64,000 bases of DNA from Vibrio atypicus (lineage in GTDB: Bacteria > Pseudomonadota > Gammaproteobacteria > Enterobacterales > Vibrionaceae): positions 186,001-250,000 of the forward strand of contig NZ_BLID01000005.1 of assembly GCF_009811315.1 (NCBI RefSeq), in the 5' to 3' direction. The translations under genes were made by a program, and so were the position numbers. How positions within the stretch are numbered: position 1 is the first letter of the stretch; every line of letters begins with the position of its first letter. Under the pieces are notes generated by a model that was given only the letters and a program-made list of their open reading frames with translations, was not told where the DNA came from and ran no database searches. This document shows, in pieces, positions 44,835 to 53,375 of this stretch.

Positions 44835-46316
44835 TTATAAGTATCGACCTTTTAAGTGGTCTTTAAAGAACTGCGCATTGAGGGTTTCCCCTGTTGCTTG
44901 CTTGACCAGTTCATCGGTTGTTAGCAAGCTGCCTTTGCTCCAAATGTTTTCAGAGAGCCAAGTGAAGATAGGGGTTAGATCACTAGATTGAATAGCGCCA
45001 TCAACATCGACAGTCAGCTTCATCGCTGCCATAAACTGCGCTGCGTACATAGCACCGAGAGTATAGGAAGGGAAGTAGCCAAATGCGCCGTCTGTCCAAT
45101 GGATATCCTGCATACAACCATTTTTAAAGTTGCCTTCGGTTGATAAACCTAAGTACTGTTGCATCTTCTGATTCCACAGCTCAGGTACATCCGTATGCTT
45201 TATCTTGCCATTAATGAGGTCGCGTTCGATCTCATAACGCAAAATAACGTGGGCAGGGTAGGTCAGTTCGTCTGCATCAACACGGATGAAATCTTTCTTC
45301 ACTCGAGTGTACAGCTTTTGGAAGTTTTCTTTTGAAAACAGGCCGGTGTCATTCCCAGTGAAATGAGTACCTGCTAAGCGAGAAAGGTGTGCAATGAATG
45401 CATCACTGCGGCCTACTTGCATCTCAAAAAAGAGCGATTGAGACTCGTGAATTCCCATAGAGCGCGCTTCGCCTGATGGTAATCCGGCTAATGCTTTTGG
45501 TAAGCCTTGCTCGTAACGCGCGTGGCCGGTTTCGTGAACAATCCCCATTAGTGATTGAACAAATTCATTCTCATCGTAACGTGTGGTGATGCGGACATCA
45601 GTTGGTACACCGCCGCAGAATGGGTGAACGCTTTCATCGAGTCGGCCGTGGTTGAAATCAAATTGAAGCAAATTCATCACATCCAGACCAAGCGCTTTTT
45701 GTTTCTCGGTCGAAAACTTGCCTTGTGGTTCAATGAATTGTTCGGATGACTGCTTTTCGATCACTTGATCAATGAGCTCAGGTAGCCAAGTTTTCACATC
45801 ACTAAATAAAGTGTCTAGTGAAGCTGATTGCGTACCCGGCTCATAGATATCAAGCATGGCATCGTATGGAGACAGACCCGTCGCATCGGCGCGAATTTGA
45901 GCTTCTTCTTGAGATAACTTGACTACTTCTGCCCAATTTTTCTTGAAGCCGGTCCAGTCGTTTTCGCCACGTTGAGTTCGCCAAGCATGCTCACATTTCG
46001 AACCCGCAAGAGATTTAGCCTCAACCAAGGCTTCTGGGAGTACGTTAGCTTGTTGCCAGTTACGTTTTAATTCACGAAGTGTCGCGTTATCTTGCGTGGA
46101 TAAAGACTCTTGCTCTGCCTCAGCAAACCATTCGGCGAGTTGAGGTTGTGTTTGTAGATTATGCATGTGAACAGAGAGTTCTGCCATGGCTTCACTGCGA
46201 GCTTGGTTTCCGCCGCTTGGCATTACTGCAGCTTGATCCCATCCGCAGATAGCACCTAAATGTGCAAAGCGAGAGATTTTTAGAGAATGTTCGGTAAGTT
46301 TTTTGAATGCGCTCAT
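44835..46316 (-). CDS. M32-family metallocarboxypeptidase
   Basis: The 493-residue zinc carboxypeptidase removes C-terminal residues from peptides in the cytoplasm. M32 hallmarks are all present: HPF at 231-233, the DVRITTRY segment (240-247) and the zinc-binding HETGH at 261-265. Length matches bacterial members such as Taq carboxypeptidase. It has no signal peptide. It stands as a single gene with its own terminator. Confidence 0.94.
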   Translation of the reverse strand: MSAFKKLTEHSLKISRFAHLGAICGWDQAAVMPSGGNQARSEAMAELSVHMHNLQTQPQLAEWFAEAEQESLSTQDNATLRELKRNWQQANVLPEALVEAKSLAGSKCEHAWRTQRGENDWTGFKKNWAEVVKLSQEEAQIRADATGLSPYDAMLDIYEPGTQSASLDTLFSDVKTWLPELIDQVIEKQSSEQFIEPQGKFSTEKQKALGLDVMNLLQFDFNHGRLDESVHPFCGGVPTDVRITTRYDENEFVQSLMGIVHETGHARYEQGLPKALAGLPSGEARSMGIHESQSLFFEMQVGRSDAFIAHLSRLAGTHFTGNDTGLFSKENFQKLYTRVKKDFIRVDADELTYPAHVILRYEIERDLINGKIKHTDVPELWNQKMQQYLGLSTEGNFKNGCMQDIHWTDGAFGYFPSYTLGAMYAAQFMAAMKLTVDVDGAIQSSDLTPIFTWLSENIWSKGSLLTTDELVKQATGETLNAQFFKDHLKGRYL

Positions 46317-46389
46317 TGTTCGCCTTCCGTGACTAGGAAAAGCGAAAGTCTACCAACCATTAGCTAGTAGACCAAGCGTCGCTGTTTAA

Positions 46390-46563
46390 TTAGCCGTTTA
46401 CGATATGTAAATCAGTATGTTCCGTTTCATGAGCGAGCAGTTTTACCGGCCAGCCATAGCTTTTGTACTCTTTGACAAGTGCTTTTGCCACGTCTCCGCT
46501 GACATGAACTTCCGTCCAATTACCAATCCCCATGACTTGATAGCTAAGCTTTACAATATCCAT
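46390..46563 (-). CDS. Small unknown protein, 57 residues
   Basis: An ATG at 46563 with GGGGA five bases upstream opens a 57-codon frame ending at TAA 46390-46392. The product begins MDIVKLSYQVMGIGNWTEVH and later reads LVKEYKSYGWPVKLLAHET, a mixed alpha/beta pattern without membrane segment. I do not recognise it. It lies between the M32 gene promoter and the LysE gene and looks like a free-standing gene. Confidence 0.6.
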   Translation of the reverse strand: MDIVKLSYQVMGIGNWTEVHVSGDVAKALVKEYKSYGWPVKLLAHETEHTDLHIVNG

Positions 46564-46773
46564 AGACTTCCCCGAAATAGCGTGTTTAATGTACGATTAT
46601 TATTATGAGTTGAATATTAATAAATCATTTACGGTTTGTCATTCTCTAAATTTGCGCAATGAAATAAATGTGATCTTCCTTGTTGAGGCAGGCAATTCAC
46701 GGCTCTATGGCTAGTTTTAATTGAATGAGGTTGTAAAGTGTGATTAAACGTTAACTATATTTTGCGATTTTCA

Positions 46774-47421
46774 ATGGAACTGATTTTGATCGATAACTTT
46801 GAAGCATTTTTAATTGCTATCACTATTTTGACGCTGACCCCAGGGCTTGATACCGCGCTTGTGATTCGTAACTCCTCGAGAGGTGGCTTTTCTGATGGTG
46901 CAACGACGAGCCTCGGAATTTGTTTAGGTTTGTTTGTGCATGCCACGTTTTCTGCGATTGGTATTTCTGCCATTCTGGCTCAATCTGCAGAACTCTTTAA
47001 TGCCGTTAAGATGATTGGCGCTGCCTATCTTATCTATTTAGGCTTGAGCAGCTTAAAGGGATTGATGAGCTCTCATGCTCAATCTTTGGGGAACGAATCG
47101 GCGAGTCAAGCGGTGGGTAGGCGTAAAACACAATCGTTACGAGAAGGTTTTTTGTCTAATGTTCTAAACCCTAAAACGGCGGTATTTTACTTGGCATTCT
47201 TGCCTCAGTTTATTAATCCTGAAAGCTCCGCTTTTTTACAATCACTTTTGATGGCGTCCGTTCATTTCTTGATTGCTATGGTTTGGCAATGTGGCTTGGC
47301 TGGTGCGCTAACCAAAGCTAAGAGTTTGCTTCAAAGCCCACGTTTTATGCATTGGATGGAAGCGACAACTGGCGTGGTACTCGTTGGTCTTGGTGTTAAG
47401 TTGATGCTAGAAGATCGATAG
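46774..47421 (+). CDS. LysE/RhtB-family amino-acid exporter
   Basis: The ~215-residue protein from ATG 46774 (a TTG at 46762 is in frame) has six membrane segments and the LysE family opening TPGLDTALVIRNSSRGGFSDGATTSLGICLG near residue 25, with GAAYLIYLGLSSLKG and SNVLNPKTAVFYLAFLPQF further on. It exports amino acids such as homoserine, threonine or others across the inner membrane. The substrate is not determinable. No obvious partner gene lies next to it; it converges on the AgcS gene. Confidence 0.9.
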   Translation: MELILIDNFEAFLIAITILTLTPGLDTALVIRNSSRGGFSDGATTSLGICLGLFVHATFSAIGISAILAQSAELFNAVKMIGAAYLIYLGLSSLKGLMSSHAQSLGNESASQAVGRRKTQSLREGFLSNVLNPKTAVFYLAFLPQFINPESSAFLQSLLMASVHFLIAMVWQCGLAGALTKAKSLLQSPRFMHWMEATTGVVLVGLGVKLMLEDR

Positions 47422-47437
47422 CAAAAATCTATAAATA

Positions 47438-47467
47438 AAAACAGCGACCTATATGGTCGCTGTTTTT
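47438..47467. terminator. Bidirectional terminator between lysE-like and agcS genes
   Basis: Stem AACAGCGACC / GGTCGCTGTT with A-run before and T-run after serves both convergent genes. Confidence 0.9.
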
Positions 47468-47490
47468 ATTTACGAGGAATAGAACACGAA

Positions 47491-48864
47491 TTAGTTTTGA
47501 GGTTGTGCTGTTTTCATCGAATTGAATTGAGTAGCAAAGTAAAGTTTGGTCTCTTCAAGAACCACGTGGCGCAGCATGATCAAGCCGATCAGGTTTGGAA
47601 TTGCCATTAAGCCATTAACGATATCAGCGATAATCCAAATCATATCTAAGTGTAAGAAAGCGCCTGAAGCAACCAGTGCAACGAAGATAAATTTGTATGG
47701 CAGCACCGCTTTTGTACCAAACAGAAATACGACACAGCGCTCACCGTAGTAGTTCCAACCTAATATTGTCGTAAAGGCAAAGAAGATCAAACCGATAGAG
47801 ACAAGCATTGGGCCGAACGTATCTGCATTTAGGCCTACTGCAAAGGCGTGCGTGGTCATTGCAGCACCTGCAAAGTCACTTTGCCATGCACCAGTAAGGA
47901 TCAGCGCAAGACCGGTCATAGTACAAATGATAATGGTGTCGAAGAAGGTACCCGTCATTGAAATCAAACCTTGCTTAACACAAGAGTCTGTTTTCGCTGC
48001 CGCCGCCGCCATCGGTGCACTACCTAGACCAGATTCATTTGAGAACACACCGCGAGCGATACCAGATTGGATTGCTAACATAATGCTCGCACCTAAGAAA
48101 CCACCAGTGGCTGCGCTTGATGTAAAGGCTGAAACAATCACAAGTTCAATCGCATCGAGTAGTTTATCTGCGTTCATAATGATGACGCTTAAACATGCCA
48201 ATACGTAAAACAGTGCCATAGTTGGAACGACTTTACCTGCTACTTTAGCGATGGATTGAATACCGCCAAGCGTGACAAAAGCAACCAGAAGGGTAAGTAC
48301 GCTTGCAGAGATTTCACGAGAAACACCAAATGAGATTTCAGTTGCATCGAGAATGGCATTAACTTGAGGGAAAGTACCAATACCAAAACAAGCCACACCC
48401 AGAGCAAACACTGCAAACATGATCGCCAGCGCTTTTGAACCGACACCATATTGCAGGTAGTACATCGGGCCACCAACCATTTGGCCTTTGTCATCAACCT
48501 TACGGTATTTCACCGCTAGAAGACATTCAGCATACTTGGTCGCCATACCAAATAACGCTGCCAGCCACATCCAGAATAGCGCGCCTGGGCCACCTAACTT
48601 AATTGCGGTTGCAACACCAACGATATTACCCGTACCAATGGTTGCCGATAGGGCAGTACATAAAGCGGCGAAGCTTGAAACATCGCCTTGTTTTTTAGAG
48701 TCATCTTTACTAAACACCATTTTAAGTGCAGTCGGAAGGTGTCGAAACTGGATTAAGCCAAGGCTAAAAGTGAAGTAAACACCTGTACCCACGAGCAAAA
48801 TTAAAAGTGGTGGACCCCAGACAAAATTGTCGATGGTCTTAAGTAAAGATTGTAGGTTATCCAT
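47491..48864 (-). CDS. AgcS-family alanine/glycine:sodium symporter
   Basis: This 457-residue inner-membrane protein has about eleven membrane segments and the AgcS family signatures: FVWGPPLLILLVGTGVYF at the N-terminus, the GxMATKYAECLLAVKYR-like motif and FSNESGLGSAPMAAAAAKT. It takes up glycine or alanine with Na+. The upstream leader holds a tandem glycine riboswitch, which makes glycine the likely substrate. The same riboswitch-symporter arrangement is known from V. cholerae. Its terminator is shared with the lysE-like gene. Confidence 0.94.
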   Translation of the reverse strand: MDNLQSLLKTIDNFVWGPPLLILLVGTGVYFTFSLGLIQFRHLPTALKMVFSKDDSKKQGDVSSFAALCTALSATIGTGNIVGVATAIKLGGPGALFWMWLAALFGMATKYAECLLAVKYRKVDDKGQMVGGPMYYLQYGVGSKALAIMFAVFALGVACFGIGTFPQVNAILDATEISFGVSREISASVLTLLVAFVTLGGIQSIAKVAGKVVPTMALFYVLACLSVIIMNADKLLDAIELVIVSAFTSSAATGGFLGASIMLAIQSGIARGVFSNESGLGSAPMAAAAAKTDSCVKQGLISMTGTFFDTIIICTMTGLALILTGAWQSDFAGAAMTTHAFAVGLNADTFGPMLVSIGLIFFAFTTILGWNYYGERCVVFLFGTKAVLPYKFIFVALVASGAFLHLDMIWIIADIVNGLMAIPNLIGLIMLRHVVLEETKLYFATQFNSMKTAQPQN

Positions 48865-48964
48865 GATTTCCCCTTAAGTGATAATGCTTATTTAAGGAGA
48901 AGAGAGAAAAGCAGAGATCAAAGATCTCAAATAGCAATCAAGACAGGAAGTCTATCGCTGGTTA

Positions 48965-49190
48965 GTACTTTCCACTCCTCTGTCCTTTTGCCTGAGAGTT
49001 TCACTTAACCTAAAAACTCGGGTTAAGCTTGCTCCTTCGGCGACCGATTTAACGGTTCTCTCCAGAGGTTCCTCCAACTACAGTCCCTGCTACCTAGGTA
49101 GCACCTGAAATAGTTAATTCTTCGGCGGGTTACACTAACCAAATGTTAAATTTTGGTTATTAACCTCTCTCCTGCAGTCTTCATCGGAAC
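48965..49190 (-). ncRNA. Tandem glycine riboswitch of the agcS mRNA
   Basis: Read on the minus strand, two consecutive glycine aptamers are seen. The first starts at about 49185 and includes GCAGGAGAGAGGTTA and CGCCGAAGAATTAA. The second includes CTCTGGAGAGAACCG and CGCCGAAGGAGCAAGC, followed by GTGAAACTCTCAGGCAAAAG and GGACAGAGGAGTGG. These GGAGAG and GCCGAAG elements are class hallmarks. The expression platform occupies the ~100 bases between it and the agcS start. Glycine binding should switch on the symporter or its use, as described for Vibrio. Confidence 0.92.
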
Positions 49191-49479
49191 AATTACTCAA
49201 TCGAATGAGTAAAAGATGGTCAATAGTTCTGTTTTATTGACGAGTGAACTTTATCATAAAATTTAGGTAATTCAATCGCGATTTTGATGAAATATAACAA
49301 CAATAAAATAAGAGTCTATATGACTCGGCAGTGTGATTTTTGATTGATATTGTTCGTGTCATTATGACATGGTATGGCGAGGTGTTTCTTTTTATTGTGT
49401 TGATTTTATAGGGTTTATTAGGTTGGTATGAAAGGTGCTATATAAACAAAAAAGACAACAATAACTAAGTGAGGTCCTT

Positions 49480-49722
49480 ATGCCAGCTCAACAAAACGAC
49501 AATATTTTTCTTCGATTACTGAAATTTTCTAACGTGGCATTAGTGGTAACGTTCTGCGCAATGGTCGTTAGCGTTTTGATTTCTTATCCTTATGCAGACC
49601 TATTTAGTCTACCAACCCAGATCTTTGCACACATCAGCACTATTGTAATAGCCGCATTTTTGAAAGTCAGTTACGTGACTCGTTGCTTGGCACAATATAA
49701 TCTTGGGCTAGAAGTCCGCTAG
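49480..49722 (+). CDS. Small inner-membrane protein, 80 residues
   Basis: The 80-residue protein has two membrane segments (about 16-35, VALVVTFCAMVVSVLIS, and 46-64, QIFAHISTIVIAAFLKVSYV) and short polar ends. The start follows GAGG at five bases. I do not recognise a function. It stands alone with a strong terminator, which argues for a real gene. Confidence 0.78.
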   Translation: MPAQQNDNIFLRLLKFSNVALVVTFCAMVVSVLISYPYADLFSLPTQIFAHISTIVIAAFLKVSYVTRCLAQYNLGLEVR

Positions 49723-49756
49723 AAAGTCGTTTGGCATGTTTACCATTGTTTAATCA

Positions 49757-49786
49757 AAAAAATAGCGCCAATCGGCGCTATTTTTC
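49757..49786. terminator. Bidirectional terminator between the small membrane gene and yggL
   Basis: Stem AATAGCGCC (49761-49769) / GGCGCTATT (49774-49782) has A- and T-runs outside. It lies between two convergent genes. Confidence 0.9.
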
Positions 49787-49802
49787 GAAACAACTTACTG
49801 GG

Positions 49803-50141
49803 TTAGAAGTAGTTTGCATCTAGCAGTTCGCTAGTTTCTACAGATGTGATATCTGCGCGAGCTTCTAACCATGCAATTACTTGAGCTTTTTGCTCTTCTG
49901 TTGCATTTACATAGCGTTTTTGTGCGCATAGGAAGCCTTCAAATACTTCAAGACCACCACCGCCAAAACATAGGCCTAGGCTGTCGATGTAGTCGATGAA
50001 TTCGTCTACAAATGCATCGTAGTTATCAAAGTCTTTGATGGTTGTTTCGCAGCTAAGCTCAAAGCCAAGCATTGCGAATTCACCCAAGTAGAGCTTTTTC
50101 ATGATACGACGTTTTTTGTTATCCAATTTAAATGGTTTCAT
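49803..50141 (-). CDS. yggL: YggL-family 50S ribosome-binding protein
   Basis: The 112-residue protein matches YggL (DUF469) in its basic start KLDNKKRRIMKKLYLGEF, the conserved LGFELSC segment, LCFGGGGLEVFEGFLC and the C-terminal VETSELLDANY. YggL binds the large ribosomal subunit in the cytoplasm; its effect on translation is not settled. The start has GAGG seven bases upstream. It is separate from mutY, its neighbour in E. coli. Confidence 0.88.
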   Translation of the reverse strand: MKPFKLDNKKRRIMKKLYLGEFAMLGFELSCETTIKDFDNYDAFVDEFIDYIDSLGLCFGGGGLEVFEGFLCAQKRYVNATEEQKAQVIAWLEARADITSVETSELLDANYF

Positions 50142-50393
50142 TGTATAGCCTCGGTTAGTTTTACTGGCCCTTTATACCTTGTTTCTATGTATCTACCAAA
50201 CATTATTCGGCGAAATTTATAAGGCTCTGTGCTTTGCTGATTACAGAGTAGCCATTCGATTTTCATTCAATCAAATATTAGACTTATTAATGAAGAAAAC
50301 TACCTCACTCTGACCATTTAGAGCAATTTAATGGTATAAATGAAAGAGTTAACGTTTAGAAATTTTGAAGTGTAGTTTCGCTAAGGAGAGCGT

Positions 50394-50552
50394 ATGACTC
50401 GATTGCTTGCAATTGCGTTTTTGATAGCATTAGCATTTGTCCTAATTCGTTATCGCACCAGTGAAAAGCTACAGAAGTACGTTGTCGTCACTTTATTGTC
50501 CAGCTTTTTCATTTATACCGCCATTTTGATGGTAACAGAGTTGATCCGCTAA
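50394..50552 (+). CDS. Small membrane protein, 52 residues
   Basis: An ATG at 50394 with AAGGAGA upstream opens a 52-codon frame to TAA 50550-50552. The product is two membrane helices (LLAIAFLIALAFVLIRY, then VVVTLLSSFFIYTAILMV) joined by a short basic loop (RTSEKLQK). It ends 18 bases before the coiled-coil membrane protein gene, so the two likely form an operon. I do not recognise a function. Confidence 0.7.
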   Translation: MTRLLAIAFLIALAFVLIRYRTSEKLQKYVVVTLLSSFFIYTAILMVTELIR

Positions 50553-50570
50553 TCGGTTAGGAGCGAGCAA

Positions 50571-51305
50571 GTGAATAAGCAAACTGAGATTGAAGAGAAT
50601 GAAGACGTTGTCGTGATTGAAGAGCGCGATAGACGAAGCTATCTCTATATTGCTATTGCAGGTGTACTTGGCTTAGCTGTGGGTGGTTTGATTGGTTCGT
50701 CGTTGACGGCAAGTAAGTGGGAATCGGCGTACCAAGACATGGAGCAGAACTATCAATCTCTGGTTGAGGACAAGCAACAGCTGGTTCAGCAGGTTGAAGT
50801 TCGAGTGGCCAATGTAGACTCTGAAGTCGAAGATAAATTACGCAAGGCGTTAGAGGTTCAAACCGAAGAAAATCAGCAAGCGCTGGAAGCTCTTCAGTCT
50901 CAAGTTGCGGAGCTTGAGAAGGTCAACCTCTCTTTAGAAGAGCAAGTGAACAAACAGAAGCAAACCTTGGCAGAGGCAAATAAAGCCAACTCTCAACTCA
51001 ATAGACAAGCGGACATGCAAGCTACAATGTTTGAGCGCTCTCGTGAATTGTTCCAACAAGAATTGAAAGTCAAAATGGAATTAGAATCGTTGGAAAAAGA
51101 GCGCGAGTCTTTACTACCAAAGATTGATGCACTGAAAGTCGATTGTGATGCTTATCTGGAAGGTACGTCATGGGATGCCAAGTCTGATTCTTGTGATAAG
51201 CAAGACGAAGCCAATTCCCGTTTAAGTCAGGTGAATCAGATGATTAAAGTTCACCAAATGGACTTGAAACAAATGAAAGAGCTATCTGAACAGCTCGGAC
51301 TTTAG
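50571..51305 (+). CDS. Membrane-anchored coiled-coil protein
   Basis: The 244-residue protein starts with GTG at 50571 (TTAGGAGCGAG upstream). A short acidic cytoplasmic N-terminus is followed by one membrane helix (residues ~24-46, with GVLGLAVGGLIGSSL) and a long heptad-patterned coiled coil (~50-185). Two cysteines near residues 196 and 213 could pair. The family is not recognised; the shape recalls envelope scaffolding proteins. It is probably co-transcribed with the 52-residue membrane protein. A GTGAATC/GATTCAC hairpin lies at 51314-51342 just after the stop. Confidence 0.75.
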   Translation: MNKQTEIEENEDVVVIEERDRRSYLYIAIAGVLGLAVGGLIGSSLTASKWESAYQDMEQNYQSLVEDKQQLVQQVEVRVANVDSEVEDKLRKALEVQTEENQQALEALQSQVAELEKVNLSLEEQVNKQKQTLAEANKANSQLNRQADMQATMFERSRELFQQELKVKMELESLEKERESLLPKIDALKVDCDAYLEGTSWDAKSDSCDKQDEANSRLSQVNQMIKVHQMDLKQMKELSEQLGL

Positions 51306-51497
51306 ATATGTGAGTGAATCACATTTGATTTATGCGATTCACTTCTGACTTATATGAACTAGTCTTAATAATTGTGTCATTTTTATCGGCAAGGCTTATT
51401 AAAAGCTTCTATAGTTAATCGATGTTAATTCATTCTTTAATTTGAACTTTTTGCTGATATTCCGTTCGCAGAGTTGAGACGAGTTCTAAGGTTGGAT

Positions 51498-53252
51498 GTG
51501 CTAGACGAAACCGTACCTAAATCAGTGAAGCGAGTCGTGCAGCTACTATACGTACTTGCAGTGATATTGATTACCCATACATTGCTAACAGAGCATGAAG
51601 TGTGGAAAGAAGTCTATATTCTTTTTCCAATATGTATGGCGGCTGCTCTATTCATCCCTTCATATAAATTGAAATGGGCCAGCGCAGCTCTTTCTATCGC
51701 AGTTATCTTTATAGGTGGATTAGTTGAGCCATTAGAGCTTGACGCCATCGAAGAGAGTTTCATTCTTCTACCTCTATGCTACATCATCATTTTTCCTGGA
51801 ACCATCTTTCCCATTGTTGTCGCTGTCCTTTTAATTCTCAGCTATCTCTATAACTTACCAGCAGAGGAGTTTGAGGAGTTTGTAGAAGATGCGATTGAAG
51901 TCTTTGCTATTACAGTTTTAGCGACCATCATGACCTACTACTACGCGAAAGCGAAACAGCAGGCGCTTGCCTATAGAACTAATAGCTTCACCGACTTTTT
52001 AACTAAATTGCCAAACCTTGATGCTTTTTATGCTGACATTAGTGACGTCACTGTTGAGAATGCTTCGGAGTATGGCGTGGTCCAGATTGGACTGATTAAC
52101 TTTAAAAGTGTTAACGATAGGCTCGGTTATCGAAATGGTGATGAGTTACTACAGGTTTTTTCTAAGCATATTCAAACCAAGGTTCCTGAATTTGCGAAAT
52201 TTTATCGCTTAGGTGGTGATGAATTTGTTTTCCTTGTTGTTTCTGACGACCTTAAGGCTAAACTTGATGAGTTAGTAAGTGTTTTAAAAAGGCATCATGC
52301 TGATCTGTATGTGGTAGGAGACACATCACATCGTCTTTCCTACAGTCTTGGTGTCGCAATAGCAAGTGATGCGGGTGCCAACATTGCGCTATGGGGCAAA
52401 AATGCGGATCTTGCACTCTTCACTGCTCGTCAGAGTGAGGCAGGAACCGCTTGTTGGTACGATGATAGTTTAATTGATGAAACTGTTCGGCTTCACCAAA
52501 TAGAGGCTGAGCTGCAAAATGCATTAGACACCGATTGTTTTATATTGCACTTTCAGCCTAAAGTCTCCATTGATCAGCGCCAGATCGTTGGAGCTGAGGC
52601 ACTTGTGAGGTGGATTCATCCTCAGTTAGGTATGGTTTCGCCAGCGGAGTTCATCCCTGTTGCTGAACGAACAGGTAAGATTGTTCCATTAGGACGGTGG
52701 GTCGCTCAAGAGGCGTGTCGTCAGGCCAAAGTGTGGCATGAGCAGGGTATATCTATTGTGATGTCTATAAACGTATCTAATGTACAGTTTGCTCATGATG
52801 ACGTGCATGCATTTGTATCTGAAGCGCTAGACGAAAACCAACTCCCGCCGCATTTGCTGCAAATTGAAATTACTGAATCCACTTTAATGCAGCAGCCTGA
52901 ATATGTTGTTTCAGCTTGTGAGCAGCTTCAAGCCCTTGGTGTCTCAATCGCAATCGATGATTTCGGCGTGGAGTATTCTTCACTCAACTATCTAAAACAA
53001 CTGCCTATTGATGTGCTCAAAATTGATAAATCATTTGTTGATGATTGTGTGACGGTACATACCGATCACATGTTGGTAAGAACGATTATTCAGATGGGGC
53101 ACAACCTCAATAAACGAGTCATTGCGGAAGGGGTTGAGGACGAATCTCAATTGGCGTTACTCGAAAGTGAAGGATGCCATGAGATTCAAGGTTACCTGTT
53201 TTCGAGACCGCTACCCGCGGATGAATTTAAGGCTCTAATCGATTCAAATTAG
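51498..53252 (+). CDS. Membrane GGDEF-EAL protein, predicted c-di-GMP phosphodiesterase
   Basis: The ~584-residue protein most likely starts at GTG 51498 (AAGG six bases upstream); the TTG at 51474 is in frame. About five membrane segments fill residues 15-145, then a GGDEF domain and an EAL domain. The GGDEF letters are intact (RLGGDEFVF, from residue 239), but the metal-binding Asp expected at residue 198 is Gly (IGLINFKSVND), so cyclase activity is doubtful. No RxxD inhibitory site precedes GGDEF. The EAL domain keeps GAEALVRW (E367), INVSNVQF, EITES, IDDFGVEYSS, KIDKSF and AEGVED, so phosphodiesterase activity is likely. It is followed by a close paralogue. Confidence 0.88.
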   Translation: MLDETVPKSVKRVVQLLYVLAVILITHTLLTEHEVWKEVYILFPICMAAALFIPSYKLKWASAALSIAVIFIGGLVEPLELDAIEESFILLPLCYIIIFPGTIFPIVVAVLLILSYLYNLPAEEFEEFVEDAIEVFAITVLATIMTYYYAKAKQQALAYRTNSFTDFLTKLPNLDAFYADISDVTVENASEYGVVQIGLINFKSVNDRLGYRNGDELLQVFSKHIQTKVPEFAKFYRLGGDEFVFLVVSDDLKAKLDELVSVLKRHHADLYVVGDTSHRLSYSLGVAIASDAGANIALWGKNADLALFTARQSEAGTACWYDDSLIDETVRLHQIEAELQNALDTDCFILHFQPKVSIDQRQIVGAEALVRWIHPQLGMVSPAEFIPVAERTGKIVPLGRWVAQEACRQAKVWHEQGISIVMSINVSNVQFAHDDVHAFVSEALDENQLPPHLLQIEITESTLMQQPEYVVSACEQLQALGVSIAIDDFGVEYSSLNYLKQLPIDVLKIDKSFVDDCVTVHTDHMLVRTIIQMGHNLNKRVIAEGVEDESQLALLESEGCHEIQGYLFSRPLPADEFKALIDSN

Positions 53253-53375
53253 CAGAGAGTTTATCTCGATGTAGTACTTTTTTAGTAGACTTCGCGCATC
53301 TATATCATTATGGACTAAGGTTTATATAGAACTTGCTTCAAAGTATGTCCGATCAATAATGAGTTAGGGATGGTT

